Both the position numbers and the translations under genes were made by a program. Below the pieces are notes generated by a model. That model was not told where the DNA came from. It worked only from the letters and a program-made list of their open reading frames with translations, and ran no database searches. DNA of 64,000 nucleotides from Byssothecium circinans (taxonomy: Eukaryota; Ascomycota; Dothideomycetes; Pleosporales; Massarinaceae): assembly GCA_010015675.1 (NCBI GenBank), contig ML976981.1, positions 1 through 64,000 of the forward strand, in the 5' to 3' direction. Below, piece by piece: positions 22,165 through 32,204 of the stretch (the first letter of the stretch is position 1; each line of letters starts with the position of its first letter).

Positions 22165-22605
22165 AATCAGCTGTGGTGTTGATTAGGTACAGCGCGCAAC
22201 CGCCTGGGCTGCCTGTCCTAAGATGCCTACCTCACAACGCTGGATTCCTTCTCTATATACCAAGTAGCTCTGACCGTCGTGTATGCATAGAACCACTCGC
22301 TTTTCCAATATAGGCTCCAACTTTTGTTTCTCACCAGTTTTTCGCTCCAATTCACATTTCGCTTGCCGACAACATCGATCTTCAGGGTGTTAACGTTATG
22401 CCTTGCTCTTTTTTGCGAGTTGCGCGACCTAGCGTGTCGTATGATTCTGTCGGTACGTCGGTGTCGAGCTGAAGCGAGTGCGTTCGTCGCGCTCGTCGGT
22501 GCAATTCCTCAGGCACTCTGATCACGCGATGTAGGGGAGCCTTTTTCTTTATTTGTAGGGGCTTTTTTTTCCAGGCGTCTGGGTTGCTTCTTTAGTAGCT
22601 GGCTT
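22165..22605. other. Intergenic; nothing recognised
   Basis: No coherent frame, repeat or RNA gene was seen in this stretch. Confidence 0.4.
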
Positions 22606-22920
22606 TTGACAGTGTGTCGGTTGACCCAGGAGAAGAGGAAGATTGCGGCGCAGGAGCTGGAGACGGAGGAGGAGCTTCTTGCGGTCCAACGCGAGATCGC
22701 TCGTCTGCAGCAGAAGCCTTCCACTAAGCTCAACAAACTTCTTCGTCTGAGGAAGCAGAAACGTCTGTTGCATTCGAGGAGCAAAGCAGAAATGTCTCGA
22801 CTCGGCCCTTACCCTGGAGGATGCTGAGGACGCTGCAGAGCGAAATCGTCTCTGTGTTAAAGGGCTCCCTGTGGCAGGTGTTTCGGAGTTGGAGCTTTCC
22901 GCGAGTGCCTTGACTGTTGG
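22606..22920 (+). pseudogene. Coiled-coil fragment with a frameshift, unknown
   Basis: An open stretch rich in Glu, Leu, Lys and Arg (KIAAQELETEEELLAVQREI, then KLNKLLRLRKQKRLLHSR) looks like a continuous coiled coil. After about 70 codons a one-base shift is needed to continue into LTLEDAEDAAERNRLCVKGL. No ATG lies at the front. I have seen similar helical segments in unnamed fungal proteins but cannot name the family. It is probably the remnant of a longer gene. Confidence 0.35.
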
Positions 22921-23078
22921 GGCGGTTGTAATTGGTACGACATTGGTAGGCAGTGAGAACAGGCTACAGCATAGTTGGAAAGATGGACTATTATCTCTGC
23001 CAAAGGTGCTGGAAAATAACGCTAACATGAGGCAACCCCTTTATGCTTGCCAGATAGCCTTCCGGGGGGCGTAGTAAC

Positions 23079-23645
23079 CTATTCCGCGTCTAGCTTCTTA
23101 TAAGCTTTAGAATCCCATAACATTGAGGGCGGGTAGTGGGGGAGCGCCTCAAACTCGCAGTGGAGGTAGCCTCTGGACAGAATCACGGCTTCCTTCTTGG
23201 CCTGCTCTGCATCGCATTGCAACCCCCCCTTGTTCCCTTCCCAGGTGATGCTTTGGATCTTTGCACTCCCGCCATCATTGTTGCTTGGATTCGGAACAAC
23301 GTGAAGTATGTAGCACTCCTGTAACCAGTTTCGAAGGATGTGGAGAGATAGGTTGCCGTCGTCGTCCGGATCCTCGATCAGCAGGTCCCATTTGTCGTCC
23401 ATGCTTTTAGCTCTGAACCCGGCTTTGAGCTTTTCCACGTCTGCATCGCTGATTGCCAGACCCCAAGGTGCTGTGAGAGGTTCCTTCATGGGCTTTTTCG
23501 AGCCGCGCTCGTACGTTGCCGAAAGCCACTTCCTCATCTCCTCGTCCACATCGCTGTGCGCATCCTCTTTCACATCGGATTCGCTGTCCGTCGTCGGAAG
23601 CCCCGTCGTAGGCTCCTCCTGTGCCGCATTGCTGTGCGACGTCAT
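23079..23645 (-). CDS. Conserved-looking small fungal protein, unknown function
   Basis: Uninterrupted 188-aa frame from ATG 23645. It has an acidic, low-complexity start (ESDVKEDAHSDVDEEMRKW), then a more ordered part: LTAPWGLAISDADVEKLKAG, SMDDKWDLLIEDPDDDGNLS, HILRNWLQECYILHV, then a C-terminus with ITWEG and GYLHCEFEALPHYPP. There is no signal peptide or membrane segment. The MDDKWDLL-EDPD-x-G-N-x-S-x-H pattern resembles small single-domain proteins seen in many Pezizomycotina with no assigned role. It survives intact between a coiled-coil fragment and the second hAT element. Confidence 0.6.
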   Translation of the reverse strand: MTSHSNAAQEEPTTGLPTTDSESDVKEDAHSDVDEEMRKWLSATYERGSKKPMKEPLTAPWGLAISDADVEKLKAGFRAKSMDDKWDLLIEDPDDDGNLSLHILRNWLQECYILHVVPNPSNNDGGSAKIQSITWEGNKGGLQCDAEQAKKEAVILSRGYLHCEFEALPHYPPSMLWDSKAYKKLDAE

Positions 23646-23946
23646 CCTGTAATTGCGTCGCAGAATGTATTGGCTGTGACAAGCATTAGAACACCGAGGA
23701 TTGTGATTGGAAATTCGTAGGTGCCTGTCGTGAGACGGTCACGGGAGTTGGTGGTAAATGCGTTGGCTAACTTAGGTAGATGATTTAGGGATCCAGATTT
23801 AGGGTAGCGAGGCGCTGAATAGGGGGGTTTCCACACTCGATATGAAAGGCTGATATGAAGAGTTGTCCCGTTGTTTTCCGGGGCTGACGTCAAGTCTAAC
23901 TTCAGATGGTTAGCAAAGGCTCATATCACGCTAGAAGCTAGGCGTC
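23646..23946. other. Intergenic up to the hAT-2 target site
   Basis: An 83-codon minus-strand frame spans most of it but shows no family features. The stretch probably holds the leader and promoter of the 188-aa gene, since that gene reads away from here. Confidence 0.4.
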
Positions 23947-23954
23947 TCCACACC

Positions 23955-24140
23955 TAGACTTGTCAACAATCAACTCGAACCCAATTACTTGATTGAGTTG
24001 ATTGAGTTTATCAACTCAACTCAACTCAATTCGAGAGCCGCTCAAACTCAACTCAATTCGAGAGCCGCTCAAACTCAACTCAACTCAATCAGAGAGGCTC
24101 AAGTTGATTGAGTTGATTGAGCTGATTAAGTTCAAATTGA
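23955..24140. repeat. hAT-2 left terminal and subterminal repeat array
   Basis: The terminal TAGACTTGTCAACAATCAAC is followed by many copies of AACTCAACTCAA and its complement TTGATTGAGTTGA. This includes a block containing TCGAGAGCCGCTCAAACTCA that occurs twice back to back. Arrays like this near hAT ends usually serve as transposase binding sites. Confidence 0.85.
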
Positions 24141-24327
24141 GTTCGTAATAGAGGCTAGGTGGAGAAGTGCCAGGTAGTCGCGTAGAGTCACTCTATTAGC
24201 TAATTAACAGTCAAGCTAGTCCTTAATAGGTAGCCCTAGCGAGAGACGCACTTAGAAGCTTATTAACGCGTCAACTGTTGCCATTTTATATTAACCATAC
24301 TACTTACCCACGCCTTAATTGCTAGAT

Positions 24328-26790
24328 ATGAACTAGAACCTTAAGAAAGCCTTTAAAGACTAAGTCCAGCTCATAAACTATAAGAAACAGCGCCCAAAAC
24401 CCGCTTCTCTACGCGCCGAACCTGACGACGAATCAACTACCGATACAGATGCCCAAGCCCATATAGCAGTGGATAACGACGACGATTCAACGTGGGAGGG
24501 CCTTGAATGGACGAGAGTGCCTTATCTATAGAAGAGAGCTTATGAACACGGCCGAGGCAGCAGGCTAAGCTAGATATATTAATACGGCTGGCCAGTTTAG
24601 CATCAATAGCAAGAAAAGAAGTTCTGGCTCTGCAAGTACTACCATTAATATAAGAAAACTAGTAGCGAGTTTAACGTCTATTAATTAATAAGCTTAGCAG
24701 CCGCCCATCTATAGTAGAACGTCCGCGGCCATGGCATTAGTAAGGAAGGTAAAATTAAATTAAATTTACTACTAGGGCAGTCATTAATCCTCGCAGCCAT
24801 GCAGTCTAACGGGGTTCAGGTCTCTTAGGAAGTTGCCAACGCGCTAGCTAGCGCCTTCTCTAAGGTGTGATTTGAAGAAGCCGTTAAAGACTGGGTGATT
24901 GCTGATAACTAGTTGTTACGCGTTATTAAGAGACCAGAGTTTTAAGCAATGATTAAAGCCGCTAATCCTATGGCAGAAGCAAGCCTCTAGCAGAGTTATA
25001 ATAGTCTCTAAGACGCTATCCTCCACGAGTATAAGTCCTATATCCCCGCCGTTATCAATTTCTTAAAGCAATCACGTTCACTTATACATATAAGTTTTGA
25101 TAATTAGACGTCAACTAGAGGCAAGCGAGCGCTTACTAGGATATATGTACACCACCTAGGCTTAAGTGGAGGCGTATTAGACTACCTCATCAGCCTGCTA
25201 GAGCTCCACGGTAAGCACTCAGGCAGGAACCTCGCGTCAGTCGTCCGAGCGACGCTTGAGACGTTCGAAATTGGTGAAAAGCAACTGGGTTACTTTGTAC
25301 TTAATAACGCTACAAATAACGACTCAGCAATTAACGCGCTATTAGAGGAGTACAACTTCTACGCGCCCCATCGTTGGCTACGCTGTACGTGCCACATCAT
25401 CAACCTAGCCGCTCAAACAGTTATATGGGGCAAGGACAAAGAGGCGTTTAAAAATAACAAGGAGAACTTAGATAAGGAGGAGAAGCTTATAGAGGAGTAG
25501 TGGAAACACGGCCCTATTAGAGTGTTATTTAACGTTATCTCATCAATATGTACACCACAATCCCAACAGCTCCTTAAGCGCTTCCAAATTAAGGAGGCAA
25601 AGCGTCTTAAGAAGCAGGGCTTTAGGCCGAAAGAGCTCGTCAAGCCCGTTAAGACTCGCTGGAACTCCTATCACGCCTGCTTTAAGTGCGCGGCTAAGCT
25701 GGCAGGGCCCATCAACGCGTATATTAATTTCCGCGCGCAGGACTATAGAGCCGAGACTGCCTCGCGGCGGAGAGAGCCGTTGACTAAGAGACCTAAGCCA
25801 AGGCTCTTTATCGCTGAGGGAGGTCTTACTGCAAAGGACTAGGCGATGATTACTGAGCACATTAGGCTGCTTGCGCCCTTTAAGGAGGCGACAAGGTGGC
25901 TGCAGGGTAGGACTAAAGTTAGCAACCATAGAGCTATCTAGGAGGTTATCATCACCTTTGAGTTCCTACTCAATGAGCTCGAACAGATGAAGGAGCGCCT
26001 CGCCGAAGTGGACTATACGGCTGAAGACGCGCCCAAGGACTACTTGATAACTAACGTCAACGCCGCACATAAGAAGCTCTTAGAGTACTATAATAAGCTT
26101 AACGCGTCCCTAGTCTACTACGCCGCAATAATCCTCCATCCAACGTACAAATACTATCTTGATAGCGCTTGGAGGGTCCCCGATGACTGGGACGAGGTAG
26201 AGAAGGGCCCTCATCCATAGTAGGACTAGCTGCTGAGCAACCATTGGGCCTTCCTAGCGCTCTAGAAATCATACAAGGATCAAATAGCCGTTGAGGCTGC
26301 TAACGTGCAGGGCGACGAGGGCAATCAACGGCCTGCTAAGCGCCATAAAGTTAACGCCGGAGGCAGCTAGGCAGCCTTCCTTAATGGTTTGATGCAGGCT
26401 GCTATTAAACAGAAGGAGCAGACGCTTAACGATGAGTTTAAACTATGGAAGAAGGAGCCTCCTCTTAGCCCTAATAACTTATTAGCCATTAATCCTATTA
26501 AGTACTGGCTACTCTAAGAGAATCAATATCCTACTTTGATGAAGCTTGCCCTCGACATCTACTTAATCCTAGCCTTAGCAGCCGATTGTGAGAGGACCTT
26601 TAGTGAGCTAGAAGATCTACTAGGTACTAGACGACTCTATATGAAGCCTAAGCTCCTCTCAGCGCTGCAGGCGCTTAAGTCCTAGAAGAGAATAGGCATC
26701 AAACGCTCTCCACAAGCCTTGTCTTCGCAAGGAGAGCTCTCTCTTAATGATCTTAATCACCTTTACGAGAAACTCGGCAATGATCCCTAA
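24328..26790 (+). pseudogene. hAT-2 transposase, inactivated by stop codons
   Basis: One frame runs from ATG 24328 to TAA 26788-26790 (about 820 codons), interrupted mainly by TAG/TAA where Gln or Trp is expected. Visible parts: a BED-like region near 24600 (FWLCKYYH); the hAT core RIYVHHLGLSGGVLDYLISL, LGYFVLNNATNNDSAINALL and WLRCTCHIINLAAQTV; a long helical part with VKTRWNSYHACFKCAAKLAG; LVYYAAIILHPTYKYYLDSA; and the C-terminal dimerisation block IKYWLL, LALDIYLILALAADCERTFS. The 106-codon stretch at 25522-25842 and the 77-codon one at 25987-26220 are intact. No frameshift was needed. Substitution damage is moderate. Confidence 0.88.
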
Positions 26791-26794
26791 GTAA

Positions 26795-26973
26795 TTAAAC
26801 TCAATCAAGTCAACCTAACTCAACTTAAACGTCTTGAACTTAACTTAACTCAACTTAACTTAGACCTCACTAATTACGTTATCAATTAACTCAACTTAAC
26901 TTGAAGGCCTCTGAATGCAACTCAACTCAATTTTGATAGTTAAATTGAGTTGAGTTGATTGTTGACAAGTCTA
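26795..26973. repeat. hAT-2 right terminal and subterminal repeat array
   Basis: Degenerate AACTCAACTTAA words lead into TTGAGTTGAGTTGATTGTTG and the terminal GACAAGTCTA. Compared with the left array, several CAA words are TAA. Confidence 0.85.
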
Positions 26974-26981
26974 TCCACACC

Positions 26982-27287
26982 TGTATTAATGGTTTTTCCC
27001 ATCAACTCTCTCCTCTTTTGTACTGCGTGATATGAAATTTGCATCCGCAAGGGAGAAACAACAGACACTATAGTGCAAAGCTTGTCCAAATGCCTTTCGA
27101 CCCCGTACACTCGGCTGCTGAGGAGGGGCCATCTCAGCCGACACGAGAGCCTCAAAGTGAGCGACTTTGGAGCCTTTGTCCATGGCCTGAAGCACTCGGC
27201 GCTTCTCTAGTTAACCCTTAGTCGCGGCCCGTATAGCTAAATCCATATACATAGCTTGCTACCTAAGGTATCTTTAGGTCATCTCAT
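26982..27287. other. No gene recognised
   Basis: Host DNA between hAT-2 and the split unknown gene. Short overlapping open frames only. It is continuous with the sequence left of 23947, since hAT-2 split a single stretch. Confidence 0.4.
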
Positions 27288-27589
27288 ATGCCTGAGGGTA
27301 TGCAAAGCGATGCTAGCACCAAGCTTAGCTAGTCGGCCTTACCTACTCTAGGGCCTTCGAGACTACCTTGGGCCACCGCGTTAAGCGTTGCAGAGGACTA
27401 AGAGACCCTACGTTAGCTAGAGCTAGAGCACGAAGCTGTTAACGCTACCAATTCTAGTAAGAGGTTAGACGAGCCGTACAGCTTAGTTAGTAAAGAGGGT
27501 GACAACTAGTCAACGCGTAAGGGCCACATATTAAGGAGGGAGCGTAGGGCGGTAATACTGCTAGCAGCAGAGCTCTATAGGCACTTGTT
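27288..27589 (+). pseudogene. 5' part of the unknown coding remnant split by hAT insertion and inversion
   Basis: From ATG 27288 the frame reads MPEGMQSDASTKLS, SALPTLGPSRLPWATALSVA, ELEHEAVNATNSSKRLDEPY, SLVSKEGDN, then KGHILRRERRAVILLAAELY and RHL at the hAT edge, with a few TAG/TAA stops. Its continuation is on the minus strand at 11521 and below, and the frame is kept across the 8-bp duplication. No family is recognised. The arrangement shows that this piece and 10800-11521 were once contiguous. Confidence 0.62.
27582..27589. repeat. 8-bp duplication CACTTGTT at left edge of hAT copy B
   Basis: Its reverse complement AACAAGTG matches 11522-11529 (AATAAGTG) at copy A, not the right edge of copy B. 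Confidence 0.85.
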
Positions 27590-30500
27590 CAGTATTCTTC
27601 ATGGATGGATTTCTTCTGTGATCCATCCACTCTATCTACTCTGGGTGGACTGGATTTGCTCCATAGAGAATATGAAACCGTAATGCCGTCGTCTGATTGG
27701 CTGCTTTAGTGCAGCACCGTAGTTTCATGTGGTTTCAGATAGACAGGGGTTAATGTAGGGCATTAGATCTTAACGTTAGTCTATTACAGTGATCACCCTC
27801 AGCCATCCCATTTATACGTACTTGTATTGATTTTAGAGGTTTTCCATCAAAATAAGGACTAGACGTATGCAAATACGCCTAAATACGCCCCCCTTTCCAC
27901 TTGTTAGCCAATTATCAAGCAGCTAGCTCTCATTGGTGCCCTTGTTATCGCTTTCCGTCCTATCTACGTTATTCAAGATTTTTGAGGACAATGACGCCCT
28001 AGAGGTGCTTACTAAAGTAGACAGTAAGTAGGTGCCTATAGAGCTTTAGGTCACTAATAGGGACAGTAAGGTTATACATGCCAAACTAAAGAGTGGCTTT
28101 TAAGCCCCGTACGACTACTCCTTTATTAATTGGTCGTCAAAGCAGCTAGAGGGTCTCCGTTAATTGTAACGCCCTCACTGAATAACTGCTTGGTGGTGGA
28201 AATACGGGGTTCCTCTGTTAGGGGGGGAACTTAAAAGCCTCTAGTTTTTGTGTCGGGCTTGCTATATATTAGGCAAAAGGAAGTGCCTATATAAAGTAAG
28301 CCAGGGCAGCAAGTCCATATTAAGCTATTTTAAGAGCCTTTATCTGAACACTTTCCTAGAGGAGACGGCTATTAGTATTACGACGTTTAACAACACTGTA
28401 ACGCTCGACCTGCTAGATAGAATAGATCCCAAATAATAGGAGGTGTATAGTTAGATTATGGAGACCTTTTAGCTGGAAACACTTTAACGGGATATCCTCT
28501 AATAGGTGGTGCACGATAATATCCCCTATAGGAAGCTTAATAGTGTATATTTTTAGAGAATCCTTAGCCACATGTTCCTATTCATTAATTAAGGGGTGAT
28601 ACCGTCCAGCACCACCATCTCACGCTAGGTGCAGAAGGAGTATAAGGTTTACAAAAAGGACATAAAGATGGTGCTTAGTAAGGCTGTTAGTAAAATCTAC
28701 TTATTATTTAACCTCTAGATGAGCCGTAGGAAGAAGGCTTTAAATAGTGTTACAGCTTACTTTGTTAATAAGAATCTTCTGTGCCAAACTATACTTCTAG
28801 CCCTCCTGGAGATGGACGATACCTATAGTGGCAAGAATATAGTGACGTGTATGCTTAAGGTTATTAAGGACTACAGATTTGAGAAGAACGTTGGCTACTT
28901 TGTCCTTAATAATGCCTCTTCAAATAATGTCGCCGCTGAGGTGTTATACCTTAAGCTTAGTTTAAAACCTAGTCAATGACTCCCTTGTTCTGGCCACATC
29001 CTTAACCTTATAGCATAAGCTACGCTGTTTAGCAGTAACTATAAGGTCTTTGAAAGGGAGGTTGCCTCTATTAGGGACTTCAAAGAGGAGGTTAGCCTTT
29101 AGAGAAAGAGGGGACTAGTCAGTATAGTACATTCAATTAGCCTATGGATTAATAGAAGCCCAGGACGGGTTAAGCGCTTTAATCGGGTACAAAGGGACGT
29201 GTAGAAAGAGGAAAATTAATAATCCTAAGGCTCTACACCGATATATACGTTAATGCTAGGCAACGCTATAAGGTAAGTTCGTTAAGATAACTCGCCCTCT
29301 AGCCCTCCCGCACACGCCCGTCAACCCTCTAGTGGCTGCTGATAGGGTTGGCAAAAGCCTTTTTAATCCCCTAATTAGCGTCTTATTTTTTGGCAACCTC
29401 GCTTTTAACTAACGAACACTAAAGATGGAACTCTACCTTCAACGAAGCTATACAATTTATACGCCTCCGCAACCTAATCAAGCACTTTCTAGACATAGAA
29501 GCTTTTTAATACGGCAGTCTCATTACTAATAAGACGAAGAAACCACTCCATGAGAAACCAGATGACTTAGTTACCCGTGTAATATTCCAGAACCGTATGG
29601 GGAGCGACGACTAGGCTATACTCACTGAACTCGTAGAGTTGCTTGAACCAATCAAGGAGAGCACTAAGAGGCTTAAAGGAAGACTGGATAAGAATAGTGG
29701 CAGGGGTATTGCTGAGGTGTACCCCCTAATAGCACTTATATTAAGCAATTTTAAGAAGCTAAAGGATCAATATCAGCACTCTACGACTCCGGACGGTAAG
29801 GCTTTCTGGGTGGCAATTAAACAAGGGTAGAGCAAGGCTAACCAATATTACACGAAACTTGACAATAGCCTAGTATACACAGCAGCTGTTTTTCTGGACC
29901 CACGGCTTAAACTTAAGTACCTACAAAAGGAGTGGACCGAGCAGGAGGCTGCCCGTCAGGTTAACAAGGTACGGGAGCTGTGGGAGTCAGATTATCACTA
30001 TCTATCTCTACCTAAGACGTTAACTAATGCCCTCTAAGAGACGTCTGCAAACGTTCAGCTGCATAAGAAACGCAAATACAGCTCCATTGCTGACGCCCTT
30101 ACTCAGTCCTACAGCTTTCCCCCTCCTGCTAAAGCTCTAGATGAGTTTGCTGTATATACAACAGACCCACGAGATACTGACAAGGACCTTGTCCCCTCCC
30201 AGTACTGGAGACGAGCAGACATACGTGCAAAGTACCCTACGCTTTCTCTTATGGCTATTAACGTCCTGGTGATCCCCGCCATGAGCTCTAAACTAGAGAG
30301 AATCTTCAGCTAAGCCGGCAACACCCTTACAGCCCGTCGAAATCGGCTCTCCGAACAATCTGTGGAGGCTGCCCTTTGTTTATCAAGCTAGGCCAAATCA
30401 GGACTCATCCAAATGGGGCTGCACGTCGAGGAACTTCGTGGGAGCCTAACCGCTGAGGTGAATACCCTACTCAACAACCCTACCCAATCCGTCACCCAGC

Positions 30501-30851
30501 TGTATAAGGACGACGACGTTGACGAGCTTTTTCGTGAGAGCTGGGAGGGGATACAGGTCAGGGGTGACGGTAACAGTAGCCAATAAAGCGTCAAATATAT
30601 ACTATGGCCTATAGTACGGAATTATATGTGACAGCTTTCAACTCTCTAAAAATACTTTCACTGACACTAAGCTCAACACTAAGGACCTCCGGGGACCTTG
30701 ATATTGGAGTGATTTCAAGCTTTCTACTACGTTTGACCCTTTGCCTGTACAAGTTAGTACTGTGGATCGGTCAGTTTCAGTTTCTCCATGGATTTATCCA
30801 GTCCACCCGGAGCAAATGGATGGAGCTCCAATCCATCCATGCAGTACACTG
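27590..30851 (+). mobile_element. hAT-superfamily DNA transposon, copy B
   Basis: The element is 3262 bp, the same length as copy A and in opposite orientation. The left end reads CAGTATTCTTCATGGATGG, and the right end, inverted, CAGTGTACTGCATGGATGG. Imperfect inverted repeats continue inward for about 90 bp with GGTGGACTGGAT in both arms. Its flanking 8-mers (CACTTGTT left, ACTGCCGA right) do not match each other but match the flanks of copy A in reverse complement. Confidence 0.93.
27975..30586 (+). pseudogene. hAT transposase of copy B, inactivated
   Basis: Plus-strand remnants in order: YDYSFINWSSKQLEGL; a BED-like zinc finger region with WWWKYGVPLL and CRACYILGKRKCLYKVSQGS (near 28180-28300); ALLEMDDTYSGKNIVTCMLK; KNVGYFVLNNASSNNVAAEV (near 28890); NSTFNEAIQFI with RLRNLIKHFLD (near 29430); VYTAAVFLDPRLKLKYLQKE (near 29880); and the C-terminal dimerisation part SQYWRRADIRAKYPTLSLMA, VIPAMSSKLERIFS. 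Stops are mostly TAG/TAA, with TGA near 28170. The frame ends with TAA at 30584-30586. It is better preserved than copy A but not open. Confidence 0.87.
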
Positions 30852-30859
30852 ACTGCCGA
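30852..30859. repeat. 8-bp duplication ACTGCCGA at right edge of hAT copy B
   Basis: Partner of 14792-14799 in reverse complement (ACTGCTGA). It lies inside the HMGR-like reading frame as codons for Thr-Ala-Asp. Confidence 0.87.
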
Positions 30860-31697
30860 TGCCGTAACCTTTACAGAGCGCCTGCCCAGTCTCTACAAAC
30901 AGTTCGCGCGAGACGCCGATAGCACGAGTCGCCACGGCCGCCTCCAGAAGCTGACACCCCATATCGTCGGGTCTAACGTCCATGTACATTTCCGCTACTT
31001 CTGTGGAGATGCCGCAGGCCAGAATATGGTCACAATCGCTACGCAGCGGGTGTGTGATCGCTTCATCGAGTCAGACACGGCACTCGAGCTGTGAGTGCAG
31101 GATATCATCATCAAAGGCCAGATGGCGTCGGATAAGAAGCCTTCCTGGGGCAATGTGAAAGAGCCTCGAGGGGTGCAGGTCATCGTTTGGGCCAGGTTGG
31201 ACGATACGGTCTGCAAAGAGATCCTTGGGTGTACGACCGGACGGCTGTATCAGGCGATACTCATGCTGAAGGAGGGGGGCATTCGCAACGGCCAGTTTGG
31301 CTGCAACACCAACGCTGCCAACATCATAGCAGCTATGTTCTTAAGCTGCGGTCAGGACGTCGGAAGCGTGGCGGAAGGATGCTGGAGTCACTTGACTCCC
31401 GAGTACGATTGGACGACAGGGGAGCTGAGACTGTCCATGTTCTTTCCATCGCTTCCCGTAGGGGTGGTGGGCGGAGGGACGTTTTATGCAACGCAGCAAG
31501 AGTCCCTACAGATTCTAGAATGCCAGGGGCCGGGGGGGAAGAGGCGTTTTGCTGGACTTGTTGGAGCATTTGCTCTTGCGTTGGACATGAGTACTGTCGC
31601 TGCCATTGCCAACAATACGTTCGCTAAGAGTCATGCAGCCCTAGCGAGGGGAGTGAATCAAACTCGAAATTGCGTCTTCGCGAACCCTAAACTATGA
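30852..31697 (+). pseudogene. HMG-CoA-reductase-like gene, second (C-terminal catalytic) fragment
   Basis: It opens at the hAT edge as TADAVTFTERLPSL, then HFRYFCGDAAGQNMVTIATQ (the DAMGMNM block of class I reductases), ASDKKPSWGN with the catalytic-Lys region, FGCNTNAANIIAAMFLSCGQ, SLPVGVVGGGTFYATQQESL (the TVGGGT block) and, near the end, AKSHAALARG, where family members carry the catalytic His in SHM. It stops at 31697. A TGA at about 31092 interrupts the frame between the DAAGQNM and DKKP blocks. The first part of the gene is at 14792-15108 on the other strand. The two fragments together cover only the catalytic domain. Not expressible as an enzyme. Confidence 0.85.
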
Positions 31698-32204
31698 CTG
31701 AGACGCAGCTGATGTAGTGCGACTGCTAGTCGCTTTGTTCCCTATGGTTAGAGATCGCAAAAGAAACATGCACGACGCTTTGCTAGGGTTCGCCTCGCCG
31801 CTCTTGTCAAACTATGCTATCGCAGCGTATGGTGTTTAGACAGATGTAGGTATTATTGTAATGCTTATCCTGCTTACCTGCTTATGCTTCTTTCATTACA
31901 ATGCACCATAACTTGCTTTTCACCAGCCAGCCTCTTTAAAAACTTGCTATAATCTAACACACTCGTGCCACCTATCGTAGAAGTTATCTCAACTAGGCGT
32001 TAGGTATAGCAGCAACAGTCTAAGAAAAACCGCTTTGATAGTGCTTTACATTATAATGTATAGTAATATGTAAACTTGCATGAAGCTGGAAAATAGTTCT
32101 CCTGATGTAGCACAATTCTCTAGTAGACCATTTCCAAGTAGTAGAAGATCCCTCCCAGTCTGCGCCTGTCGAACAACTCTCGTCCCCGTTGACCGTGTGT
32201 CTCA
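31698..32204. other. Transition from subtelomeric mosaic to core genes; nothing recognised
   Basis: Base composition settles to that of the core. The stretch holds the 3' flanks of the HMGR-like remnant and of the MFS gene. A 117-codon minus frame (32020-32373) overlaps the MFS end and looks like a shadow. Confidence 0.5.

Larger units (their letters stand above)
23955..26973 (+). mobile_element. Second hAT-family transposon (3019 bp) with perfect 8-bp duplication
   Basis: The ends read TAGACTTGTCAACAATCAAC and its exact mirror. The element is flanked by TCCACACC on both sides (23947-23954 and 26974-26981), a perfect 8-bp duplication typical of hAT. Just inside each end, about 200 bp on the left and 170 bp on the right are built from repeated CAACTCAA / TTGAGTTG words in both orientations. 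One gene, a hAT transposase, fills the middle. Unlike copies A and B, its two duplications match each other, so this insertion was not a breakpoint. Confidence 0.93.

Noticed and set aside
23955..24140. Possible CRISPR-like or satellite array because of regular CAACTCAA words
   Set aside because: No unique spacers, and the words occur in both orientations. It is flanked by a perfect hAT target duplication and mirrored at the other end of the element, so it is subterminal transposon sequence.
30604..30852. 82-codon open frame MAYSTELYVTAFNS at the right end of hAT copy B (and its counterpart at 11580-11777)
   Set aside because: It lies in the subterminal region of the element after the transposase stop, runs into the inverted repeat and shows no coding signature. 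Its survival in both copies reflects only their common origin.
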